A stretch of 64,000 nt of DNA from JAGOBP01 sp964550855 (GTDB lineage: Bacteria; Chloroflexota; Anaerolineae; Fen-1058). The notes under the pieces were generated by a model. The model saw nothing but the letters and a program-made list of their open reading frames with translations, ran no database searches and was not told the origin of the DNA. Positions 50,899-58,183 of the stretch are shown piece by piece (position 1 is the first letter of the stretch; each line of letters starts with the position of its first letter). The position numbers and the translations under genes are program-made. The stretch spans positions 21,320 to 85,319 of the forward strand of contig CAZKBQ010000014.1 of NCBI GenBank assembly GCA_964550855.1. Reading direction: 5' to 3'.

Positions 50899-53273
50899 AT
50901 CCGAAACACACGAGTCTGAATCTTCCGCGCGAAAAGGGTGGGAAGCAATTCTATGCGCTCGCGCCATACAACTTTGTGCCGCTGCCTGAACAAGTGGTGA
51001 CAGTGGGTGAACCGCCCGACCACGACCATTATGAAGGCAACACGGGCTATATCGAATGTGAGTTGGAAACGAAATCGCCGCTGTACGTGCGCGGCATGAT
51101 GACGCAGACGAGTTTTGAAGAAGTTGGCGACAAGCCGTTTCATGAGTTGAACGACGAACAGAAACAAGAGCGCGCGAAATTTTTCATCCTCCGCGACAAC
51201 GAACCCGTGATTCCAGGCAGCAGTCTGCGCGGGATGATTCGTGCGTTGGTGGAAATTGTGGGCTATGGGAAGGTGCGGCCAGTGACTGATAAGAACATGC
51301 TGTTTCGAGCAGTTGGAGATCCTGCAAGCCTTGGACAATTTTATCGCGCTCAAATGCTTGGATCCAGCAAGGTTCCGTCTCCCGACACACAACTCGACTA
51401 TCCATCGTCGCAACTGCGCGGCGGCTATTTGCGTGTGCGCGATGGCAGACGATTCATACAACCAGCACTGCAACATCAAGGCGAAAGCTTTATTCACGTT
51501 GAGTATGATGATGCAAAGGCTCTTGGAATTCAGCAAGGTCTTCAATCAGTACATCCGATATTTGTTCAGCCCGCATCTAGAAAGCCGTCTAGTCGTGGCA
51601 AAAGAGGTCAGGGGAATTTGACACTTGATATTGCCATCGCACCACAGGGAGGCGTTGCACTTCGTGATGATAATCAACAACCAAAATCGGGAATGGTTGA
51701 AGCTGTATTGGTCGTGTCTGGTCACATGGGCGGACAGCATCCAAAACACTGGCATTGCGCGATCTACACTCCCGATCCAAATGCCGAGTTGATTCCTATT
51801 TCGGATGAAATGTGGAAAACCTATGAACAGGATCGTGATGAGACGCGCGGATTTCCGACGAGGAAATTAACGCAAGATGGCGATCCACTGTTTTATCTGG
51901 TGGATGAGAATAAACAACTACGTTTCTTCGGTCCAACAATGATGTTCCGCCTGCCTTATCTGAAAACCGCGAACGATTTTGTTCCCGGGCGACTGCGCCG
52001 CGAATCGGACATTGACCTGGCCGAAGCTATGTTTGGTCACGCCAAAGGAATTGGCGAAGGCAAACAGCGCGCCTATGCCAGCCGCGTGTTCGTGAGTGAT
52101 GCCGTGCTTGAGACGGGACAAGCGAATGTGTGGTTCGAGAATCAAGAGGTGCTCACGCCCAAGATTTTAAGTTCGCCCAAGCCGACGACGTTTCAGCACT
52201 ATCTCGTGCAGGGTGATGAAGCGGCGCGTGAAAAGAAAAGTTTGAAGCACTATGCGAGCGAGACCCCGAAGGAAACGGTGATTCGTGGGCACAAGTTGTA
52301 TTGGCACAAGCCAGAGGATATGTCGCGCGCGGATATTGAGATTGAAGAGAAAAATCGCGAGACAACGAAAACCCAACAAACAGGCATCAAGCCCGTCCGT
52401 GCGGGCGTCACATTCAAATTCCGTGTCCACTTTGAGAATTTGAGTGATGCCGAACTGGGCGCGCTGTTGTGGGTGCTGGGTTTGCCCGATGACTATTGTC
52501 AATCGTTGGGAATGGGCAAGCCGCTTGGGATGGGCGCCGTCAAGATTACGCCGATGCTTTTCGTGAGTAATCGAAACCTGCGCTACACGGGATTGTTCGA
52601 GAATGACAAGTGGGCGGATGGCGTTCACCAAGAGACCGACCGCGAACGATTCACGCGCGCGTTCGAAACTTTTATGCTGGACAAGATGGACGCGGCAGAC
52701 AAAGCAAGCGCGACGACGTTTAGCGAGGTTGAGCGAATCCAGATGCTGCTCAAGATGCTGAAGTTTCCAGGACCTGACCGCGGCTGGACGCGCTATATGA
52801 CGATTGAGCCAGAGAATGAGTTCAAAGAGCGCCCTGTCCTGCCTGACCCATTACACATTGTGCCGACGAGTGGTGGTGGAGCAAAAGCGATGCCCAAGCC
52901 GTCTGTCTCGCCGCAAGGACGCACAGCGAAACCGCCCGCGTCGCAACAGGGGCGCGCGCCAAAAGCATCGGCACCGCCTGCAGAGAAAAAACAAGCCGCG
53001 CCGGCACAATTTACCGCGCCCACGAGTCCATACAAGGTTGGCGATACGTTCAATGGCACGGTTCGTCAAATCGGGAAGGATGGAACGTTTATCATCGAAG
53101 CGCCCAAACTCACATATCCACATGGGTATGCGCGTGTAGCCAAGGCAGACGCGGCGGGCAAGGGCTGGCAACCTGACGGCAACGCGAGTTGCGAGGTCGT
53201 AGGCATTTCTACAGATGAAAAAGGACGAACGGTTCTTGTGTGCAAAGCGTCATCGAAAAAATCCAAAAAGTAG
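50895..53273 (+). CDS. TIGR03986-type RAMP (Cas7 with insertion) carrying a C-terminal OB-fold-like domain
   Basis: 792 residues. The N-terminal ALAPYNFVPLPEQV and VIPGSSLRGMIRALVEIVGYG are signatures of the TIGR03986 RAMP family of type III-D. A large insertion lies between the RAMP halves, and the second Gly-rich loop is DYCQSLGMGKPLGMGAVKI. After about residue 660 a Pro/Ala/Lys-rich linker (about 665-710) leads to a domain of about 75 residues (YKVGDTFNGTVRQIGKDGTF, then EVVGISTDEKGRTVLVCKAS) with S1/cold-shock-like OB-fold character. The tail ends in a Lys/Ser run. Extra single-strand nucleic-acid binding is inferred. It is the last gene of the III-D complex. Confidence 0.87.
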   Translation: MNPKHTSLNLPREKGGKQFYALAPYNFVPLPEQVVTVGEPPDHDHYEGNTGYIECELETKSPLYVRGMMTQTSFEEVGDKPFHELNDEQKQERAKFFILRDNEPVIPGSSLRGMIRALVEIVGYGKVRPVTDKNMLFRAVGDPASLGQFYRAQMLGSSKVPSPDTQLDYPSSQLRGGYLRVRDGRRFIQPALQHQGESFIHVEYDDAKALGIQQGLQSVHPIFVQPASRKPSSRGKRGQGNLTLDIAIAPQGGVALRDDNQQPKSGMVEAVLVVSGHMGGQHPKHWHCAIYTPDPNAELIPISDEMWKTYEQDRDETRGFPTRKLTQDGDPLFYLVDENKQLRFFGPTMMFRLPYLKTANDFVPGRLRRESDIDLAEAMFGHAKGIGEGKQRAYASRVFVSDAVLETGQANVWFENQEVLTPKILSSPKPTTFQHYLVQGDEAAREKKSLKHYASETPKETVIRGHKLYWHKPEDMSRADIEIEEKNRETTKTQQTGIKPVRAGVTFKFRVHFENLSDAELGALLWVLGLPDDYCQSLGMGKPLGMGAVKITPMLFVSNRNLRYTGLFENDKWADGVHQETDRERFTRAFETFMLDKMDAADKASATTFSEVERIQMLLKMLKFPGPDRGWTRYMTIEPENEFKERPVLPDPLHIVPTSGGGAKAMPKPSVSPQGRTAKPPASQQGRAPKASAPPAEKKQAAPAQFTAPTSPYKVGDTFNGTVRQIGKDGTFIIEAPKLTYPHGYARVAKADAAGKGWQPDGNASCEVVGISTDEKGRTVLVCKASSKKSKK

Positions 53274-53390
53274 ATTGGCGCGGGAGGAGAATTGCCAGCG
53301 GATACGAGAAGCGGATAAGTGGATGATGCGCGCGCCTTTCGCTAATCTGATGACAATCCGCCAAATGATTTGTTTTGAAAGGAGGGTGAG

Positions 53391-54299
53391 ATGACCCTTC
53401 AAGTGTCTTTGGTCGGAGAGCAACCGATTCCAAATCTGCTGCCTGCCTATCATCTTAAACCACAGAAGGTCTTGCTGATTTATAGCGATTTCACAGGAGA
53501 GGCATTTCGACGCTTGGCAGCGCTGATGCAAGACGCTGGAATTGGCGTCGAGGAATTGAAATGTAATGATGCATACGAAACAGTATCCATCGCCGGGGAA
53601 CTCAAGCCGAAACTGGGCGATGCTCACGAGGGAATCAGTTTCAACTTGACAGGCGGCACCAAAGCGATGGTGTTAGCCGCGTATCAATGCGCGCGTGAAT
53701 TGAACAGCCAAGTGATGTATCTTGAAAGTGGGCGTGGAGTTAGTCGGCTCTATCAATATGACTTTGCAACAGATGGAAGCCTGACATTGAGCGGACAGTC
53801 CGAGATTCCACCCTTGCTGTCCATTGAGCAGTTTCTGGATGCACATTTGGGAAAGGGTCAGTGGAATGAACGAGGTTACTCCAAAGATCTTGGTGGTGTC
53901 TTTGAGTGCGCGGTAGGAGAATCTCTGCGCGATAAGGTAGATGAGTTGAAAGCAGGAGTTCGTTTCTTGGGCGTGCAAGGAAAACGCGACCAAGCCGATT
54001 TGGATTTGGTGATTCGCGTGGGCAATCAGTTTGGAGTGATTGAAGCCAAAGACCAAAACAAGGCGACGCTGGATGCGCTCAAACAATTACATTATCTCTC
54101 ACGATTGCTTGGCACATATACCAAGAAATTCTGGGCGCTGACGCGCAGCGCGAGTGCAGAACATCAGGCGGTGATTGACGCGACGCGAACGAGGATTATC
54201 GAGATACTGGATTTCAAGGATGGTGACACGGCGTTATCTTCAGCAAGCGCGCAAAAATTGGTTGAAGCCATCCAAGCCGAGATGGAGCCAAAGAAATGA
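53391..54299 (+). CDS. CARF/PD-(D/E)xK nuclease (Can2/Card1-like effector)
   Basis: 302 residues. The CARF domain carries VLLIYSDFTGEAFRRLA and the ligand loop FNLTGGTKAMVLAAY (TGGTKAM at 87-93). The C-terminal nuclease domain has GGVFECAVGESL (Glu172), QADLDLVIRVGNQFGVIEAKD, giving Asp205 and Glu218-x-Lys220, a complete PD-(D/E)xK core. It should therefore be a cyclic-oligoadenylate-activated DNase or RNase of the type III response. It starts after AAAGGAGG and is separated from the III-D genes by 117 bases. It overlaps csx15 by ATGA, pairing an effector with its off-switch. Confidence 0.88.
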   Translation: MTLQVSLVGEQPIPNLLPAYHLKPQKVLLIYSDFTGEAFRRLAALMQDAGIGVEELKCNDAYETVSIAGELKPKLGDAHEGISFNLTGGTKAMVLAAYQCARELNSQVMYLESGRGVSRLYQYDFATDGSLTLSGQSEIPPLLSIEQFLDAHLGKGQWNERGYSKDLGGVFECAVGESLRDKVDELKAGVRFLGVQGKRDQADLDLVIRVGNQFGVIEAKDQNKATLDALKQLHYLSRLLGTYTKKFWALTRSASAEHQAVIDATRTRIIEILDFKDGDTALSSASAQKLVEAIQAEMEPKK

Positions 54300-54676
54300 T
54301 CCTCCTCAACTATTCCCACCCCCTCGCCCCCGCGCAGCTGGCGCAGGCGGAGGCGCTGGCAGGGAAAAAGATTGCGCGGGTGGTGGAGGCTCACAGCCAA
54401 ATCGACCCGCAACAGCCGCTCGCGCCGCAGGTCATCGCGCTGGCGGCTGAGACGGGCCTGACGCCGTTGGAATGGCAGTCGGAAGAATTGTTGATCAATC
54501 CGCCGTCGCTGAATTTTGTCGCGGTCGCGTTGTTGGCCGAAGTTCACGGACGCTGCGGCTATTTTCCCGCGATGCTGCGACTGCGCCCGGTACCCAACAG
54601 CACGCCGCCGCGCTACGAAGCCGCCGAGATCATCAACCTGCAAACTTTGCGCGATGCGGCGCGAAAACGGCGGTAA
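54296..54676 (+). CDS. csx15: Csx15 ring-nuclease family protein
   Basis: 126 residues. The N-terminal MILLNYSHPLAPAQLAQAEAL and the following SQIDPQQPLAPQ, LLINPPSLNFVAVALLAEVHGR and FPAMLRLRPVPN blocks match the CRISPR-associated Csx15 family, members of which cleave cyclic oligoadenylate. It should end the signal made by Cas10. The ATG overlaps the stop of the CARF nuclease (ATGA), so the two are made together. It is the last gene before the type I-B module and its base composition is already like that module. Confidence 0.83.
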   Translation: MILLNYSHPLAPAQLAQAEALAGKKIARVVEAHSQIDPQQPLAPQVIALAAETGLTPLEWQSEELLINPPSLNFVAVALLAEVHGRCGYFPAMLRLRPVPNSTPPRYEAAEIINLQTLRDAARKRR

Positions 54677-54697
54677 TTTCTCTCGGGAGAAAATCGA

Positions 54698-56239
54698 ATG
54701 TTGAAATTCACCGGTCATCCCTTAGTCGATGTGGGCGTGGCAACCATCTGGGCTTTCAGCGGCAAGCCGTCGCTGTCGAAGGTCACTGAAAACGATCTGG
54801 ACAAAGTGGCCGACTATATTGAGCGGCACTACGTCGTCAATCCGCTTAAGTCGTTTCTGAATGTCGCCTTTCCAAACTCTGGCTTTACTCAGCCGGCGTT
54901 TGAGAAGACGCCGGAGCGGCGTGTGAACTACGCACGCCGCGTGACGCGCAGCTATCGCCAGGCTGCGCCCGTGATTCATGAGCGGTGCGTGTTTACGGGC
55001 GAGCCAGCCGTGGCCGTTGTGCTCAGCGCAGGCGAGAAGGAAGAAGGTCAATATCCACCCGGTCGAGCCTTTCGTCACAACGTTCCCATGCTGACGGGTG
55101 AAGATGTGATCAACTTTCACCCGGGCGGCGACGCGGGTCTGCCGATCTCCGGCCTGGCGCTGCTGTGCATTCAGGCGTTTCCGCTGGGCTGTGCCAAGTG
55201 CGGCGGCAAATTGCTGGCGGTCCATTCGGACAATCCCGAATTGATGCACAAGTTTGCCGCAAAGTTTCTGAAAGTGAATCGGGATCAGGTTGACCTGGCG
55301 CAAGAATCTGGCAGTTCCAAACTGCCGGAAGCCGGCGCTTCAGCCAAAACACTATTGGTCGAGACGCTGCTGCAGATTGAGCAGGCCCGGCGCGATGAGC
55401 AAGAGGATCAGCGTCCGTACTCAGTTACGGCCTATCACCTGAGCAACAGTGGGCAGTCAAACCCGCTGGACACCCGCAACCCGCCGCTGGAAATGTACCA
55501 TCTGCCGCTTGAATTGACGGACTTTCTCGGCGCCATCACGCATGTTGAGTATCGGAGCGAATGGCAGGCGGTTGAGCGCCGTGCCTGGCGTATGGCGCAA
55601 GCCGAGAAGAAGACTTCACCGGAGGATAAGCCCAGGAAACGAAAGACTAAAGCAGAAGCACCCGCCAAAGAGGACACCCGGCCTCGCCGTAATTTCCTGT
55701 ATGAAGATTTGTTTGCCCTGCCCGGCAACGCGCGCGGTTTCGTTCGCCGTTACTTTCTGCGGATCCCGATTCGCAATACCTACGAGGATGATCCGCGCCG
55801 GGGTTATTCGTTGAAATCAGACGCCAGTCTGGTCAAGTGGAAACTCACACAACTTTTCCTAGAAAGGGTGATGCGCATGAAAACCAGTCGAATTGACCGC
55901 ATCCGTGAATTAGGTGATGCTCTGGCCGATTATGTGCACGAAGAGAATGATCAAAAATTCTTCGCGACATTCTATGCCGAGCAGCGCCGTTACGATGTCA
56001 TCCGCAACGCGTTGATCAAAGTGAATCACGCCCGGCTCAAACGCGGCCAACCGCCGGTTGTCAAACTCGATCCGTACATGGAGGTTTTCGAAGAGGTGGA
56101 CGAAAACGGCAAATCGGATTGGCGGCTGGCGCGCGATCTGGTGCTGATCCGCATGATCGAGCGGCTATATGACTTGAAGTGGATCGAGCAGCATCCCGAT
56201 GCTCTGCCCGAAGTCAGCGACGAAAACGCGACTGAATAA
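54698..56239 (+). CDS. cas8b: type I-B Cas8b (Cst1-like) large subunit
   Basis: 513 residues. The opening FTGHPLVDVGVATIWAFSG is typical of the Cst1/Cas8b1 group. The zinc-finger region is present but reduced: HERCVFTGEPA has a single Cys where a CxxC pair is usual, and GCAKCGGKLLAVHSDN gives an intact CxxC. A Lys/Glu-rich low-complexity stretch lies at about 305-330. The C-terminal half is helical (RIDRIRELGDALADYVHEEN). It recognises PAM and anchors Cascade. It is the first gene of cas8-cas7-cas5-cas3-cas6-cas1-cas2-cas4. Confidence 0.85.
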   Translation: MLKFTGHPLVDVGVATIWAFSGKPSLSKVTENDLDKVADYIERHYVVNPLKSFLNVAFPNSGFTQPAFEKTPERRVNYARRVTRSYRQAAPVIHERCVFTGEPAVAVVLSAGEKEEGQYPPGRAFRHNVPMLTGEDVINFHPGGDAGLPISGLALLCIQAFPLGCAKCGGKLLAVHSDNPELMHKFAAKFLKVNRDQVDLAQESGSSKLPEAGASAKTLLVETLLQIEQARRDEQEDQRPYSVTAYHLSNSGQSNPLDTRNPPLEMYHLPLELTDFLGAITHVEYRSEWQAVERRAWRMAQAEKKTSPEDKPRKRKTKAEAPAKEDTRPRRNFLYEDLFALPGNARGFVRRYFLRIPIRNTYEDDPRRGYSLKSDASLVKWKLTQLFLERVMRMKTSRIDRIRELGDALADYVHEENDQKFFATFYAEQRRYDVIRNALIKVNHARLKRGQPPVVKLDPYMEVFEEVDENGKSDWRLARDLVLIRMIERLYDLKWIEQHPDALPEVSDENATE

Positions 56240-56272
56240 CAACTCACATCTTCCATCCAGAGGAGAAACCAC

Positions 56273-57337
56273 ATGACGCACGTTACCGGACTGTTTCTGA
56301 TCGATGCGCCGGCTTCGGCGCTCAACAACCTCGGCCAGATCGAGGGCGAGCGCTACGACAATAGCACCGGCGTCAAAGTGATCCGCGCCAACGATGGCCT
56401 GTATCCCTACGTGTCGGCGCAATCGTTCCGCTACTGGCTGCGGCAGACGTTGCAGGCAGCTAAGGTGGGCTGGCAGGCCGCGCCGATTTACCGTGAAGAG
56501 AAAATTGCCTACACCGACGCCAACCCGATTGAATTTTGGGATGACGACCTGTTCGGCTACATGCGCGCTCCGTCCAAGCGTGAATCGGCCAAAGCCAAAC
56601 GCGAAGCCGATGCTTCGCGGGCTGGTGAAACCGAGACGACGGATACGGTCACGCGCGTTGCGCCATTCCGCGTCAGCACTCTCGTCTCAATTGCGCCGCT
56701 GCGCCCGACAAGTGATTATGGTGTCATGGCTCGGCAAGAGGATGGGTTCCCCGTACCGCACGAGCACCAGTTCTATCGCACGACGTTAAAGGGCCTGTTC
56801 TCGCTCAACCTGAATATGTGCGGCAAATTCTCTTACAAGCAGAAGACCGGCTATCGCAACCTGGACGATGTGCGAATCGAGCAGGCGAAGGCCAAAGGCC
56901 TGGAACCACTGGACGAAGAGAAGTCTTATCGCCTCCCAGTTGATCAACGTCTTCAGCGCGTTACAGCTTTATTTGAAGGCCTGGCCCAACTCGAAGGCGG
57001 CGCGAAACAAACGCTGCATTACACCGATGTCGCGCCGGTCGTGACGGTGCTGGCCGTGACCAGAGGCGGCAATCACATCTTCGGCCACATCATCGGCGCG
57101 AACGACAAGGGCCAGCCTGAGCTGAAAGTCGAAGCGCTGACCGAAGCTCTGAGTGTGTTCAGCAATGATCTGCTGTCCAACGTGTACGTCGGGTGGGTGC
57201 GCGGTTACGCCGACGACGAGCGCGCCAAAGTCGAAGCGCTGGCTCAGTCCGATCAGCGCATCAAGGTCAATCACCCGCGCGAAGCGTTCCAGGCATTGAT
57301 CGCCGACTTGAAGCAGCATCCTGATTGGCTGGGGTGA
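56273..57337 (+). CDS. cas7: type I-B Cas7 (Cst2/DevR)
   Basis: 354 residues. It matches the Cst2/DevR family: HVTGLFLIDAPASALNNLGQ, then GVKVIRANDGLYPYVSAQSF and RYWLRQTLQ, with LKGLFSLNLNMCGKFSY in the middle and NDLLSNVYVGWVRGYA near the end. A charged insert (about 100-125, RESAKAKREADASRAGETE) lies after the first block, longer than in most relatives. It forms the Cascade backbone along the crRNA. GAGGAG lies 7 bases before the ATG. The 105-base gap to cas5 holds a palindromic element. Confidence 0.93.
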   Translation: MTHVTGLFLIDAPASALNNLGQIEGERYDNSTGVKVIRANDGLYPYVSAQSFRYWLRQTLQAAKVGWQAAPIYREEKIAYTDANPIEFWDDDLFGYMRAPSKRESAKAKREADASRAGETETTDTVTRVAPFRVSTLVSIAPLRPTSDYGVMARQEDGFPVPHEHQFYRTTLKGLFSLNLNMCGKFSYKQKTGYRNLDDVRIEQAKAKGLEPLDEEKSYRLPVDQRLQRVTALFEGLAQLEGGAKQTLHYTDVAPVVTVLAVTRGGNHIFGHIIGANDKGQPELKVEALTEALSVFSNDLLSNVYVGWVRGYADDERAKVEALAQSDQRIKVNHPREAFQALIADLKQHPDWLG

Positions 57338-57342
57338 ATGAT

Positions 57343-57416
57343 TCCGCAGGAACGGCATCCCCATGCCGTTCCCGGTCGGCATAGGGATGCCGACCTACGG
57401 GATGCCGGCCTGCGGA
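57343..57416. repeat. three-stem palindromic (REP-like) element between cas7 and cas5
   Basis: The outer stem is TCCGCAGG (57343-57350) with its complement at 57409-57416. Inside are a 10-bp hairpin (57349-57358 with 57363-57372, CCCC loop) and a 9-bp hairpin (57374-57382 with 57387-57395, AGGG loop). Both inner stems end in GGCAT/ATGCC next to a 4-base loop, the same design as the hairpin in the element at 38128-38151. Confidence 0.85.
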
Positions 57417-57442
57417 TTTCACTCTCTCACTAAGGAGGCGCC

Positions 57443-58183
57443 ATGCGCGTTCTCAAGGTGGTGGCGGAAGGGCTGACCACGTCCTTCCGTTACCCTCACT
57501 TCATGCAAGGCATGCACCCGACCTTTGAAGTGCCGCCACCGGCGACCATCTACGGGCATGTGTGCAGCGCCCTGGGCGACTGGATCGATCCGGCCAGCTT
57601 CACCTTTGCCTATCACTTCACTCACCAGGGCGCATTTGACGATGTTGAGCATGTCCATGTGCTGGCTCCGGCCGGCGGCAAACTGCCCGGCACCACGCTG
57701 CCGAAAGTGCTGGAAGGCGCAGTCAATCCTTTCAAGCGATCAATGCTGTTCAAGCCGCGCCTGACGCTGTATCTTGATCGGCCCGACTGGCTCGAGGCGT
57801 TTCGCAGTCCGCGCTACACGGTGGTGCTCGGTCGATCACAAGACCTGTTTAGCTACACGGGCGTCACGGTGGTGGACCTGGAACGTTCCGAAAGAGCATA
57901 CTTTGAGCATACGCTGGCGCCCTATCAGGCAACGCAGCATACGGCCAGCGGTTACGTGGTGTTGATGCCGCGTTATCTCGACTACGCCCGCAACCGACAG
58001 CCAACCTTTGCGCGCTACGTCGTGCTCAAACGCCGCGTCACGGAATTCCTCAGGTTTGAAGGGTCACCGGGTGTGCCGGAGTTTTGGGTCGATCCGACTT
58101 CGCCTGAAATCGACGGCGCACACCTGGGTCTATGGTTTCACACGTTTGTAGGCGACTATGACGACACCCCGCGTTTGGCCTGA
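57443..58183 (+). CDS. cas5: type I-B Cas5
   Basis: 246 residues. The RAMP start MRVLKVVAEGLTTSFRYPHF and PPPATIYGHVCSALGDW are characteristic of Cas5t/Cas5b. The Gly-rich stretch near TVVLGRSQDLFSYTGV follows, and GAHLGLWFHTFVG closes the domain. It binds the crRNA 5' handle in Cascade. AAGGAGG precedes the ATG. Its last 26 bases overlap the cas3 start in another frame. Confidence 0.93.
   Translation: MRVLKVVAEGLTTSFRYPHFMQGMHPTFEVPPPATIYGHVCSALGDWIDPASFTFAYHFTHQGAFDDVEHVHVLAPAGGKLPGTTLPKVLEGAVNPFKRSMLFKPRLTLYLDRPDWLEAFRSPRYTVVLGRSQDLFSYTGVTVVDLERSERAYFEHTLAPYQATQHTASGYVVLMPRYLDYARNRQPTFARYVVLKRRVTEFLRFEGSPGVPEFWVDPTSPEIDGAHLGLWFHTFVGDYDDTPRLA

Noticed and set aside
45237..53273. Type III-E-like single-chain effector (gRAMP/Cas7-11)
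   Set aside because: The Cas7 and Csx10 subunits are separate genes, Cas10 with GGDD is present, and no caspase-like TPR-CHAT gene is found; the module is III-D.
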